Assembly (NCBI GenBank): GCA_020852965.1
Contig: JADYZV010000039.1
Location: 62,001-126,000, forward strand
Direction: 5' to 3'
Source: Pirellulaceae bacterium
GTDB taxonomy: Bacteria; Planctomycetota; Planctomycetia; Pirellulales; Pirellulaceae
Length of the DNA: 64,000 nucleotides
A program made the translations under genes and the position numbers. The notes beneath the pieces were generated by a model, which searched no databases, was not told where the DNA came from, and was given only the letters and a program-made list of their open reading frames with translations. Of this stretch, positions 1 through 8,771 are shown piece after piece (position 1 is the first letter of the stretch; each line of letters begins with the position of its first letter).

Positions 1-672
1 TCTCCGTTCGTCGAGCCAGTCGAAGTAGGGTTGCTGCGTGCTGGCGTCGGACAGAACTTGTAGGATGCCGATCATCACGCCATCGTTGAACGTGATGTGT
101 GCATGGTAGCTTTTGGGATTGGGGAACCGCTGAGGAAATCCGCCGTTGGAGTATTGCGAGCGGAGCATAAAATCGAAGCCGCGCTCGCAGGCCGCACGCC
201 ACTGAGGGTTGCCCGTTTGCGCGACTGCCTGAGCCAAGTATTTGACCTGCGAATGCAAGTTGTTGTTGTCGTACGAGCTGTCGCGCGCATCGCGAGTAGT
301 CTCCACAGCAGCTCGCTGATCCTCGGTCAGTATGGCGAGCATGTCGTAGTCCTTTGGCCAGCCACCATCGGAGCGTTGATAGAGCAAGATGTTCGCGACG
401 ATTTCCGCCACCTGTTCAGGTTGATACGAAGCCTGTTCGGGCTTGGGCTGAATGAAGCGGTTAGTGTCTCGCAATTTGCGCCAGTGGTGAATGCTGCTGT
501 AGAATCCTGACACGTCGATCGGAGTCAACGGTTCGTTTTGAATCGAAGTGTTTTGTTGAGTCGCATTGCCGAGAGCATCTTGCGCATCGGCTAAATTCGC
601 GCTCGCCAGCCACAGGCAACTCGTTAAACAGCAGCCGAGCCAATAGGTGTCAGTGCGTTGAAGAACTAGCAT
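1..672 (-). CDS. Pectate lyase (PelA/Pel-10 type), N-terminal part, runs off the window start
   Basis: An open frame of 224 codons starts with ATG at 672-670 and continues through base 1, so only the N-terminal part is present. It begins with a signal peptide (hydrophobic LGCCLTSCLWLASANLADA, residues about 12-29), so the enzyme is exported. The visible catalytic-domain segments LLYQRSDGGWPKDYD, DNNNLHSQVKYLAQ, RGFDFMLRSQYSNGGFPQ and AHITFNDGVMIGIL match my memory of PL10 pectate lyases, an alpha/alpha-barrel family that cleaves polygalacturonate by beta-elimination. The catalytic arginine region would lie outside the window. No partner gene is visible. Family assignment is fairly sure; substrate is inferred from family. 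Confidence 0.8.
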   Translation of the reverse strand, partial: MLVLQRTDTYWLGCCLTSCLWLASANLADAQDALGNATQQNTSIQNEPLTPIDVSGFYSSIHHWRKLRDTNRFIQPKPEQASYQPEQVAEIVANILLYQRSDGGWPKDYDMLAILTEDQRAAVETTRDARDSSYDNNNLHSQVKYLAQAVAQTGNPQWRAACERGFDFMLRSQYSNGGFPQRFPNPKSYHAHITFNDGVMIGILQVLSDASTQQPYFDWLDERR

Positions 673-1148
673 GGGTGACTCAAATCCTCATTAGCGTTTT
701 AGGGGATCGACAGGTTCGGCAAGAATGGTTTCGCAAAAGATGGCATTGCCCACGAATCACGCGAATGAGCGCGAATACTGCGAGTCTAAGCAGCCATCCA
801 TAAGTTTCTGCGCATAATTGGCCGTTTGGGCGTTCGCCACGGTTGCTCGATATGACAGGATATTTATGCGTGGGTGCTTACTAGCAGCAAAGTGTTGCAA
901 CATCGTTAATCGACTCAATGATTCAATATACCATGCGACCAGGCGATAACGCTGATCGCTCGGTCGATCAATGGCTGAAACCCTCTTGGAATGTCGGAAA
1001 GGCTATGCGTTCCGTCGTGGCAGGAGTTGCCAAGTTGTGGGGGGAGCCATTACGATGGTCGCCAATGGGCTGTTTCAGTGGCTAGCGAAACTCGACACAG
1101 TTCCGCCAGGTTTCTCCAATCTATCCGACTCCAATAAAATACTACAGT
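673..1148. other. Intergenic region between divergent pectate lyase and gatA
   Basis: This 476-bp stretch separates two divergent genes and must hold both promoters. Bases 748-778 (CCACGAATCACGCGAATG and following) look like a degenerate scrap of the dispersed ACGAA repeat family seen intact near 24.0 kb and 43.9 kb. I see no convincing gene, tRNA or terminator. The frame opening at 971 overlaps gatA and has no family signal. Confidence 0.5.
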
Positions 1149-2636
1149 ATGTCCATCGAACAGCTAACTGCCTTGGAAATCGGTCGACGCATTGCGGCGG
1201 GCGAAGTTTCGAGCCGCGAAGTGACCGCTCATTTTTTGCAACGGATCGAGGGAGGCAATGCACGGATCAACGCGTTTGTACACGTCGACCCCGAGCGCTC
1301 GCTGCAATTGGCAGAAGACGCGGATCGGCGGTTGGCGGCTGGTGAATTGACGTCTCCGTTGGCTGGTGTGCCGATCGCGATTAAAGATATTTTGTGCGAA
1401 GAGGGGGTTCCGACGAGCTGTGGCTCGCGAATGCTCGAAGGCTTCGCACCTCCCTATACGGCCACGGCGGTACAGCGACTGTTGGATGCGGGGATGGTGC
1501 CGCTGGGCAAGACGAACATGGACGAGTTCGCCATGGGTGGGAGCACGGAAACGAGTGTGTATGGTGTGAGTCGCAATCCATGGGATCTCGAGCGCACACC
1601 GGGAGGCTCGAGCGGCGGGGCGGCGGCCGTGCTGGCAGCGGGATTGGCACCGTTGTCGATCGGTTCGGACACGGGAGGGTCGGTCAGGCAACCGGCAGCG
1701 TTTTGTGGTGTCTGCGGACTCAAGCCCACTTATGGTCGGATCAGCCGCTATGGCTTGGTCGCTTTTGCCAGCAGCCTGGATCAAGTTGGCCCGCTGGCGC
1801 ACACGATTGAAGACATCGCCGCCTGTTTGCAGGTGCTGGCTGGGCACGATCCGCGTGATAGTACTTCGCTAGCCGCCGAAGTGCCGCAATATGCAGCCCA
1901 GCTCGGTAGGCCATTGAAGGGGTTGAAAGTTGGGGTGATCCGCGAGCATGTCGAACACGCTGCATTGGATGGGGCGATTCGATTGGCGGTCGAGCGCGGG
2001 CAGCAGCAGCTCGCTGGCCTGGGGGCCCAAATCGTCGAGGTCCACTTGCCGCACACTCAGTATTCGGTGGCCACGTATTACTTGGTTGCACCGAGCGAGG
2101 CTAGTGGCAATCTATCGCGCTACGATGGAGTGCATTACGGCTTTCGCCAAGTGGGTAGTGCCGGTGCCGGTGCCGCTTCGCCGCTCGATGCGATGATTTC
2201 GCGCAGCCGCAGTGTTGGCTTTGGCGAAGAGGTCAAGCGGCGCATCATGCTCGGGACGTTTGCGCTCAGCTCGGGATACTACGATGCGTATTACAAGAAG
2301 GGTCAGCAGGTGCGTCGCTTGATCGCGAACGACTATCAAACCGCCTTTGAACAAGTCGACGTGCTGCTGGGGCCAGTGACACCCACGACCGCATTTAAGC
2401 TGGGAGAAAAGTCGAGTGACCCCGTGCAAATGTATCTGTGCGATTTGTTCACCGTCGGTGCTAATTTGGCGGGAGTACCGAGCCTGTCAATTCCGGCTGG
2501 GCTAGATGAAAAGGGATTGCCGTTGGCTGTTCAACTGCAGGCACCGGTATTGGAGGAGCCACGCTTGTTGCAAGTCGCCCATCAAATGCAGCGAGCTGGA
2601 TTTTTTGAACAGAAGTTGGCAAACGATACGCTGTAA
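1149..2636 (+). CDS. gatA: Glutamyl-tRNA(Gln)/aspartyl-tRNA(Asn) amidotransferase subunit A
   Basis: 495-residue amidase-signature protein of normal GatA length. GatA hydrolyses glutamine and delivers ammonia to GatB for transamidation of Glu-tRNA(Gln) or Asp-tRNA(Asn) in the cytosolic GatCAB complex. The Ser-cisSer-Lys triad is intact: Lys79 in GVPIAIKD, cis-Ser154 in PGGSSGG and Ser178 in GSDTGGSVR, the same numbering as in Staphylococcus GatA. The signature PTYGRISRYGLVAFASSLDQ follows. The ATG at 1149 gives the canonical N-terminus; no strong Shine-Dalgarno is visible. gatB follows after a 158-bp spacer filled with repeats. No gatC is visible in this window, so the third subunit must be encoded elsewhere. 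Confidence 0.96.
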   Translation: MSIEQLTALEIGRRIAAGEVSSREVTAHFLQRIEGGNARINAFVHVDPERSLQLAEDADRRLAAGELTSPLAGVPIAIKDILCEEGVPTSCGSRMLEGFAPPYTATAVQRLLDAGMVPLGKTNMDEFAMGGSTETSVYGVSRNPWDLERTPGGSSGGAAAVLAAGLAPLSIGSDTGGSVRQPAAFCGVCGLKPTYGRISRYGLVAFASSLDQVGPLAHTIEDIAACLQVLAGHDPRDSTSLAAEVPQYAAQLGRPLKGLKVGVIREHVEHAALDGAIRLAVERGQQQLAGLGAQIVEVHLPHTQYSVATYYLVAPSEASGNLSRYDGVHYGFRQVGSAGAGAASPLDAMISRSRSVGFGEEVKRRIMLGTFALSSGYYDAYYKKGQQVRRLIANDYQTAFEQVDVLLGPVTPTTAFKLGEKSSDPVQMYLCDLFTVGANLAGVPSLSIPAGLDEKGLPLAVQLQAPVLEEPRLLQVAHQMQRAGFFEQKLANDTL

Positions 2637-2658
2637 GCGTCTGCACATTAGTTTGGAT

Positions 2659-2753
2659 GTAGTGGACGAGGTTACGAGTCCCTGACGTATAAACGAATTA
2701 AAGGGACTCGTAACCTGGTCCACTACGAGGGGACTCGTAACCTGGTCCACTAC
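2659..2753. repeat. Family A intergenic repeat, three copies (one forward, two reverse)
   Basis: One forward copy of GTAGTGGACGAGGTTACGAG plus TCCC (2659-2682) faces two reverse-complement copies (2703-2726 and 2730-2753) that read GGGACTCGTAACCTGGTCCA plus CTAC. The forward and first reverse copies form a long stem with a 20-base loop, and the two reverse copies are direct repeats of each other with a 3-bp gap. The cluster fills the gatA-gatB spacer, so it would lie within any gatAB transcript. Other members occur at 8518, 10095 and 51294. Confidence 0.85.
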
Positions 2754-2794
2754 CCTGATTTTAATTTTGCCAGACCACTTGTTAGAAAAGCGAT

Positions 2795-4282
2795 ATGACC
2801 ACGGCACCTTATAAAATCGTCATTGGCTTGGAAGTCCATGTGCAACTGAGCACGGAGTCGAAGCTTTTTTGCAGTTGCGAGACTACGTTTGGCGCGCCCC
2901 CCAATACTCAAATTTGTCCGGTCTGTTTGGGTTTGCCTGGCGCGCTGCCGGTGTTGAATCGACGAGCGGTGGAGTTGGCAATACGCACCGGGCTGGCGCT
3001 CCATTGCGAAATCGCTCCAGAGACGAAGTGGGATCGCAAGAATTATTTCTACCCCGATCTTCCCAAGGGATATCAGATCAGCCAATTTGATCAGCCGATT
3101 TGCGGCCCGGGTTATCTCGATTTTCCTGACCCCGAGCGCGACGGCGAGAGCTTGCGTGTGCGCTTGATACGAGCGCACCTGGAGGAGGATGCGGGCAAGA
3201 GCATGCATGACGAAGCGGCGGGCAGAGCCGACAGTCGCATCGATTTAAATCGTACGGGCACGCCGCTGCTGGAGATTGTATCGGAGCCTGATTTGCGTTC
3301 GGCACCGGCGGCCAAGGCTTTTTTGACCGAGTTGCGATTGTTGCTGACCTATTTGGGCGTTTCCGACTGCAACATGCAGGAGGGGAGCTTGCGCGCGGAC
3401 GCGAATGTCAATTTACATATCGACAAGGAGGGGCGAACGCTGGCGACGCCAATCGTCGAGGTGAAGAATCTCAATAGCTTCCGCGCGGTCGAGCGGGCGC
3501 TGAACTACGAAACGCAGCGACAGTATGACGCGTGGTTGAAGACGGGGCAGGAGATGGGGCAAGCCCCCAAGCAAACCCGTGGCTGGGACGATGCGGCGGG
3601 GGTGACGGTGCCGCAGCGCGAGAAAGAGGAATCGAGCGACTATCGTTATTTTCCCGATCCTGATTTGGTGCCGCTACACATCGCGGCGGAACAACTGCAG
3701 AGTCTTGGCCAGGGGGGAGGGCAGCGACTTGAAGGACTGCCGGCCGCGCTGCGGAGAGAGCTCGAAACAGAACACGGATTGAAGCCCTACGATGCCGATG
3801 TGATCGTGTCGCAGGGCAGGGGGGTGGTCGAGTACTTTCAATCTGCGGTTTCTGCCGGAGCTGTGGCCAAGCGCGTGAGCTCGTGGATTCAACAAGATGT
3901 GCTGCGAACGCTCAATGAAACGGGTGGGAGTATCGAGACATTTCCCGTTGGTGCTGCGCGTTTGGCCGAGTTGCTACAAGCCATTGAAACAGGGGAGCTC
4001 GACAATTCGCGTGGGAAGGATGTGTTCCAGTATTGGTTGACGCAGGGCGTGAGCGAGCTGTCAGTGGCCAAGACCGCGTTGGGGATCGCCTCGGTTGATC
4101 GTGGCGAATTGGAGGCATTGTGTCGCGAACTGCTGGATGAGAACCCTAAAGTCGTTGAGCAGGTTCGGGAGGGGAATCTCAAGGGGCTTGGTTCGCTCAT
4201 TGGGGCGGCCAAGAAGAAGAATCCCAACGCCGATCCCAAATTGGTCCGTGAGCTGTGCCAGCAGTTGATCGAGGCGTTGTAG
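2795..4282 (+). CDS. gatB: Aspartyl/glutamyl-tRNA amidotransferase subunit B
   Basis: 495 residues, close to the usual 475-490. GatB binds the mischarged tRNA, phosphorylates the acyl group with ATP and transfers ammonia supplied by GatA. The start IGLEVHVQLSTESKLFC and the four-cysteine zinc site (C26, C28, C41, C44 in the FCSC and CPVC motifs) are typical. FYPDLPKGYQISQ, the nucleotide-site segment TRGWDDAAG and ESSDYRYFPDPDL follow. The C-terminal third is the YqeY-like tail that contacts tRNA, ending KLVRELCQQLIEAL. ATG at 2795. Probably co-transcribed with gatA across the repeat-filled spacer. Confidence 0.96.
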   Translation: MTTAPYKIVIGLEVHVQLSTESKLFCSCETTFGAPPNTQICPVCLGLPGALPVLNRRAVELAIRTGLALHCEIAPETKWDRKNYFYPDLPKGYQISQFDQPICGPGYLDFPDPERDGESLRVRLIRAHLEEDAGKSMHDEAAGRADSRIDLNRTGTPLLEIVSEPDLRSAPAAKAFLTELRLLLTYLGVSDCNMQEGSLRADANVNLHIDKEGRTLATPIVEVKNLNSFRAVERALNYETQRQYDAWLKTGQEMGQAPKQTRGWDDAAGVTVPQREKEESSDYRYFPDPDLVPLHIAAEQLQSLGQGGGQRLEGLPAALRRELETEHGLKPYDADVIVSQGRGVVEYFQSAVSAGAVAKRVSSWIQQDVLRTLNETGGSIETFPVGAARLAELLQAIETGELDNSRGKDVFQYWLTQGVSELSVAKTALGIASVDRGELEALCRELLDENPKVVEQVREGNLKGLGSLIGAAKKKNPNADPKLVRELCQQLIEAL

Positions 4283-4583
4283 CGACAATCGCCAGGCTTT
4301 AGACCAGGCAGTGCCAACTTCAGCCCAAAAATCTCGTTTGGCGCCCATCTTAAGGCAGAGATTCCGCTCGGAAAGGCGCAGTGCTCGCAAAACTTTTCGA
4401 GGTGAAGTGTTACAAATAGTTTCCAAATAATCCTCCCATTGCAGACCGGTCCCGCCGGAATTGCTACAATTTCGGGCATGTGTCAGGCGGCGTATGTCAG
4501 GGATTGCACCGTCGCCTCAGGTTGTCAGGAGGGCGGGGCTGAGGCCATGGAATCATGAATACCATATTCACGAGACGACAACT

Positions 4584-4871
4584 GTGTCAGGAACTCTCTC
4601 TGGAAAAGTCGTGCAGATTGACGACTCGGGTAATTTAGTCACCGACATACCGGGGACCAGCTTAACAGGTGCGCCGCGCGGCGCTTCGTTGCGTGTCGTG
4701 GTGGACGAGCATGAAACGTTCGGCTTATTCCCTACCGATCACAGCCAACCGGCCATGACGCTGGTGGCCACGGTCGACGAACAAGGCCCGCTGACGATCG
4801 TGTTGGTTGGTGACAGCGCTAGTGCGATGCTGGGCGTTCGCGCTGGTGCGCCCGTGCAAGTCCACTGGTAG
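4584..4871 (+). CDS. Stand-alone C-terminal domain of SAM hydroxide adenosyltransferase family
   Basis: A small protein (95 residues from GTG at 4584) containing only the beta-barrel C-terminal domain of the SAM-dependent chlorinase/fluorinase/hydroxide adenosyltransferase family (DUF62). The signature GKVVQIDDSGNLVTDI corresponds to the GEVVxIDxFGNLxTNI segment of full-length proteins. The larger N-terminal domain, which carries most of the active site, is missing, so adenosyltransferase activity is unlikely. The frame is open upstream to 4461 with possible starts at 4461 (MLQFRA), 4494 (ATG) and 4584 (GTG). I prefer 4584 because the conserved domain begins there, but the start is uncertain. 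It ends 39 bp before bioA. Function unknown. Confidence 0.6.
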   Translation: MSGTLSGKVVQIDDSGNLVTDIPGTSLTGAPRGASLRVVVDEHETFGLFPTDHSQPAMTLVATVDEQGPLTIVLVGDSASAMLGVRAGAPVQVHW

Positions 4872-4910
4872 GCTGGTTGATCGATGGGGCCAAACTGGGG
4901 CAGATGACGG

Positions 4911-6254
4911 TTGAGCGAAAATGTAAATGAATTTCTAGAGTGGGATCGCCAACATTATTGGCATGCCTTTACTCAGATGGCCGAATATGAGCCGCTGGTG
5001 ATCGATCGAGCCGAAGGGGTGTGGTTGATCGATACTCATAATCGACGATTGTTGGATGGTGTCAGCAGTCTGTGGTGCAATGTGCATGGCCATCGGCACC
5101 CGCGTATCGATGAGGCCATCATGCAGCAGTTGCAACGCGTGGCTCATGTGACTTCTTTAGGGATGAGCAATACCACCACCATCGAATTGGTGCGGCAATT
5201 GGTGGAGCGCACACCGGCGGGTCTCGAGTGTGCCTTCTTCAGCAGCGATGGTTCGAGTGCGGTGGAGGTCGCCCTGAAGATGGCTTTTCAGTTCTGGCGG
5301 CAGTGCGCGCATCCCGAGTCAGAGCGAGATCTTTTTTTGGCGGTGGGCAATGCTTACCACGGCGACACGTTGGGGAGTGTCAGTGTGGGGGGCGTATCGC
5401 GTTTTCATGCGATGTTTGACCCACTCCTATTTGACGTAGTGCGTGGACCGTGTCCCGACAGCTATCGTCGTCCGCAAGAGGTCGCTGAAGAAGAGTTGGC
5501 TGCTTACTATATCGAACAATATGCGGTATTGTTCGAACGTTTTGCAGGCAGGCTGGCCGCCCTGATCGTCGAGCCGCTGGTGCAGGGGGCGGCGGGAATG
5601 GTCATGCACCCAGCAGGTTTCCTGCGCGGGCTGCGCGAATTGGCGACGCGATACGATGTGTTGCTGATCGCGGATGAGATCGCGGTAGGGATGGGACGCA
5701 CCGGAAAATTGTGGGCGTGTGAGTGGGAAGAGGTCGAGCCTGATTTTTTATGCACGGGCAAAGGGCTCAGTGGCGGATACTTGCCACTGGCGGCAACCCT
5801 GACCACGCGCCGTGTGTGGGATGCTTTTCTGGGTGAGTACGCGCAGTCTCGCTCTTTTTTTCATGGTCATTCCTTTGGGGGCAACCCGCTCGGCTGCGCG
5901 GCCGCATTGGCGTCGCTCGAAATATTCGATGAGGAAAATACCTTGGCCAATGTGTCGCGACGTGGGCAACAATTGGACGAGTGTTTGTCGCGGTTGTACA
6001 AGTTTCGGGTGGTGGGAGATGTTCGGCGTCGTGGCTTAATGGCGGCGGTGGAGCTGGTGTCGGATCGGGCTTCGCAAGCCCCGTTTCCATGGGCTGATCG
6101 AATAGGGCATCAGGTATGTCAGCGGGCGCTCGAACGCGGAGTGTGGTTGCGACCGTTGGGGAATGTGATCGTGATCATGCCGCCGCTGTGTGTCGAAGCC
6201 GCTCACATCGAGCAAATTGTCGATGCGGTCGAGTATGGTATCGAGCAAATTTAA
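4911..6254 (+). CDS. bioA: Adenosylmethionine-8-amino-7-oxononanoate aminotransferase
   Basis: 447-residue fold-type I class III aminotransferase. It makes 7,8-diaminononanoate in biotin synthesis with SAM as amino donor. BioA-specific features are YWHAFTQM near the N-terminus (residues 16-23) and GVSSLWCNVHGHRHPRID (50-67). PLP contacts are SSDGSSAVEVALKMA (111-125), D255 in LLIADEIAVGMGR, and Lys284 in CTGKGLSGGYLPL. The only start giving the full N-terminus is TTG at 4911; the ATG within the first codons is out of frame. No other biotin gene is visible nearby. It is convergent with the secreted-protein gene that ends at 6298. Confidence 0.93.
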   Translation: MSENVNEFLEWDRQHYWHAFTQMAEYEPLVIDRAEGVWLIDTHNRRLLDGVSSLWCNVHGHRHPRIDEAIMQQLQRVAHVTSLGMSNTTTIELVRQLVERTPAGLECAFFSSDGSSAVEVALKMAFQFWRQCAHPESERDLFLAVGNAYHGDTLGSVSVGGVSRFHAMFDPLLFDVVRGPCPDSYRRPQEVAEEELAAYYIEQYAVLFERFAGRLAALIVEPLVQGAAGMVMHPAGFLRGLRELATRYDVLLIADEIAVGMGRTGKLWACEWEEVEPDFLCTGKGLSGGYLPLAATLTTRRVWDAFLGEYAQSRSFFHGHSFGGNPLGCAAALASLEIFDEENTLANVSRRGQQLDECLSRLYKFRVVGDVRRRGLMAAVELVSDRASQAPFPWADRIGHQVCQRALERGVWLRPLGNVIVIMPPLCVEAAHIEQIVDAVEYGIEQI

Positions 6255-6297
6255 TTGCGACGCTTGTGGTCGTTCAGCGGCTATGGCCACAGATCGT

Positions 6298-6828
6298 CTA
6301 TTCGCTTGCGTTATAGCGACGTGAGGAAGCGTTTGGAGGCGTTGCTTCAACCGGTTGGGGAACGATGTCTATGTCGGAGGCGGGGACCGATTCATGGGCG
6401 GCCTTTGGGGCTCTGGCACCTGTGGCCGCATCCTCGATCGGCTTGGGGAAGTCAGCTCGTGGGCCGGTCTGCAAGGCTTCCCATGGCTTGGGGTAGTAGT
6501 AGGTTTTGTACACGGGCGGGCAGTTTTTCCCGTTGTAGCGCCCAGCGTCCAAATTCTCTCGCCATACCATCGCTTCTTGGCTGTTCACCGCAATCTTGTC
6601 CGCAACCCAACCGCTCCAATAGCGTGGGCGATTATAAGCGCGGCGATACTCGGCGTGCGCATAATAAAACGGGTGAGGCAGAATATCAGGTCGCGGATCG
6701 GCGGTGTTATTGAAGGTCGGCCGTTCAGCGGCCAAGCTGTTTGGAGCATGGAGGCTCGCAGGCGCCAAAGCAGCTAAGAGCAACAGCGATCGTGTTAGCG
6801 GTGTGCGCGGTGGTTTTGAGAGGGGCAT
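6298..6828 (-). CDS. Secreted planctomycete protein of unknown function
   Basis: 176 residues starting at ATG 6828 (MPLSKPPRTPLTRSLLLL). A longer frame opens at 6882, but the downstream ATG puts a basic n-region directly before the hydrophobic stretch SLLLLAALAPASLHA, giving a normal signal peptide. The mature part is rich in Tyr, Pro and Trp, with PHPFYYAHAEYRRAYNRP and CPPVYKTYYYPKPWEAL, and ends in a low-complexity Ala/Pro tail. I recognise the look of a conserved planctomycete envelope protein but no named domain. It has one cysteine in the mature region. Convergent with bioA, 43 bp apart. Confidence 0.65.
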   Translation of the reverse strand: MPLSKPPRTPLTRSLLLLAALAPASLHAPNSLAAERPTFNNTADPRPDILPHPFYYAHAEYRRAYNRPRYWSGWVADKIAVNSQEAMVWRENLDAGRYNGKNCPPVYKTYYYPKPWEALQTGPRADFPKPIEDAATGARAPKAAHESVPASDIDIVPQPVEATPPNASSRRYNASE

Positions 6829-7195
6829 GGCGCATCCATTCACGCTACGAGTGCAAGTGTGGCGACGGGAGCCGACGAGCATCCTTGCTCGACGTTTGGC
6901 TCTTAGTGCCAGCCGGTTCCATCGCGGCCAGTGGTATCTTCGTCAAACACGTTAGGTTGGGATTAGTCGGATGTTTGGGGGTGAGGTCATGACGGCTGTA
7001 GTGGTTGTACTGCGGGAATGCGTACATACTTCAATTTGAACGAAGTGTTGCAAGAAATCTTTGTCAGCTCCAGCGGCCATGGACGTGCAATGGGAAGCGG
7101 TCTGTTAGAATGGTAGGGCAGGGTCGAGTGGGAGAGTCGACTGGGCCGTGCCTGAAAAATGGGCCGTACCTGAAAACCGTACTAAGAATTTTGCC

Positions 7196-8479
7196 ATGCA
7201 CGTGCATCGAGCGTCGGATGTTATCTCGTCGGTTCCGTCGATTTTTTGGGGGACGCTGTTGTGGTGTGTGTTGTTGTGGGGAGCCTTTCCAATTAGCGAA
7301 GTCAACGGGCAAGTGGGATTGCCGCCGTTCATCAACTATGGGCAGGCGCGCGAGCAACTCATTCGCGAAGTACTGATTCCTGGGGGCGTGACCGACGAAC
7401 GGGTTATCGAGGCGATTCGCAATACGGCACGTCACGAATTCGTACCGTTGAATGTGCGCGGCGAGGCCTATTACGATCGCGCGTTACCGATCGGAGCCTC
7501 GCAAACGATCAGCAGTCCGCTGATCGTTTCACTGATGACGCAGGAGCTGCAGACCGATCCGCAACAAAAGGTGTTAGAGATAGGAACAGGGAGCGGCTTT
7601 CAAGCGGCCGTTTTGAGCCCGCTGGTCAAGGAGGTCTACTCGATCGAAATTGTTCCCGAGCTGGGGGCGCAAGCGCGCAAAGTGCTGGATGCGCTGGGCT
7701 ATCAGAATGTATTTACCAAAGTGGGCGATGGTTTTCTTGGTTGGGAAGAGCATGCTCCGTTCGATCGAATCATCGTAACGTGTAGTCCCGAAAATGTTCC
7801 GCAACCGCTGATCGATCAGTTGGCCGACGGTGGCTTGATGATTATCCCGGTTGGCGAGCGCTACCAGCAGACGCTGTATCTGATGCGTAAAAAAGATGGC
7901 AAGTTGGAGCGCGAATCGCTCAGGCCAACTCTATTTGTACCGATGACCGGTGAGGCTGAGGAGCGGCGGAAGGTTCACGCCGATCCAACCAAGCCGGAGT
8001 TGGTCAATGGCGGTTTTAATGAGCAGCCGAGTGCTGCAGGTGTCATGCCGGGTTGGTACTACGAGCGTGGGGCCGTTTGGGAGGAGGCCGACGATGCACC
8101 GGAAGGAAAGCACTTCGTGACTTTTCGCAATGAGGTGCAGGGGAGGCCAACCAACCTGCTGCAGGGAGTCGCGCTCGATGGGCGGAAGGTCAAACGCATC
8201 AAGCTATCGGCTTCGGTCAAGTGCTCGAATGTGAAGCCCGGAATCGACCTCGATGAGCTGCCGGCTGTAGCCATTCGATTCTTTGACGACCAGCGCAGTC
8301 TGTTGGGAACGCAGTGGCTAGGAGCTTTTCGCGGTTCGCGGAATTGGCGGCCGGAGTCGCAAGTTTTTCGCGTCCCAGACGAATGTCGCGAGGCGATTAT
8401 CTCGATTGGGCTGTTTGGCGCCACGGGGGAAGCTTCGTTCGACGATATTCGGCTCGAAGCCGTTGTCCAGGCACCCTAG
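7196..8479 (+). CDS. Exported protein-L-isoaspartate O-methyltransferase with C-terminal beta-sandwich domain
   Basis: 427 residues from ATG 7196 (an upstream in-frame start at 7148 would bury the signal sequence). A hydrophobic segment WGTLLWCVLLWGAFPI (residues 18-33) looks like a signal peptide. Residues about 45-255 are a PCMT (Pcm) methyltransferase: GASQTISSP (100-108) and the SAM-binding motif VLEIGTGSGFQA (126-137), with PFDRIIVTC as motif II. PCMT methylates isoaspartyl residues to start their repair and normally lacks a C-terminal extension. Here residues about 268-427 form an added domain (GGFNE..GWYYE..FVTFRN..ASFDDIRLEA) resembling carbohydrate-binding jelly-roll modules. Methylation outside the cytoplasm would need SAM, so either the enzyme stays membrane-tethered or its activity has changed. 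Confidence 0.85.
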   Translation: MHVHRASDVISSVPSIFWGTLLWCVLLWGAFPISEVNGQVGLPPFINYGQAREQLIREVLIPGGVTDERVIEAIRNTARHEFVPLNVRGEAYYDRALPIGASQTISSPLIVSLMTQELQTDPQQKVLEIGTGSGFQAAVLSPLVKEVYSIEIVPELGAQARKVLDALGYQNVFTKVGDGFLGWEEHAPFDRIIVTCSPENVPQPLIDQLADGGLMIIPVGERYQQTLYLMRKKDGKLERESLRPTLFVPMTGEAEERRKVHADPTKPELVNGGFNEQPSAAGVMPGWYYERGAVWEEADDAPEGKHFVTFRNEVQGRPTNLLQGVALDGRKVKRIKLSASVKCSNVKPGIDLDELPAVAIRFFDDQRSLLGTQWLGAFRGSRNWRPESQVFRVPDECREAIISIGLFGATGEASFDDIRLEAVVQAP

Positions 8480-8517
8480 TGCTTCGTCACAATTCATCGT
8501 TGAAGTTGGGGGGGCAG

Positions 8518-8578
8518 GGCGAGGTTACGAGCCCCGAACGGTTGACGATTCAAACGGACTCGTAACCTCGTCCACTAC
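8518..8578. repeat. Family A repeat, inverted pair
   Basis: A partial forward copy (GGGCGAGGTTACGAGCCCC, 8518-8536) faces a full reverse copy (8556-8578, GGACTCGTAACCTCGTCC plus ACTAC) across a 19-bp loop. A further eroded copy (GAGTCGCAACCTCCTCCTC) follows at about 8587-8605. It lies 40 bp after the stop of the exported methyltransferase. Confidence 0.8.
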
Positions 8579-8771
8579 GCAATTTCGAGTCGCAACCTCC
8601 TCCTCAACCGGAAATCTAAGCTAGGCTCTTGGAGAGAGGTTGTTAATCTTAGTTATTCGTTAAAAACCTCCCAGCCTACTTGAACGGAACCTTCAGTTAG
8701 ATAATGCTATTACTGAATCTGGTTACGTTTCTGACCGTATTCGTCACGCTCAACACACGGAGTTACCTCAC

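Noticed and set aside
971-1345. 124-codon plus-strand frame overlapping the start of gatA
   Set aside because: It overlaps gatA out of frame by about 200 bases and shows no family signal.
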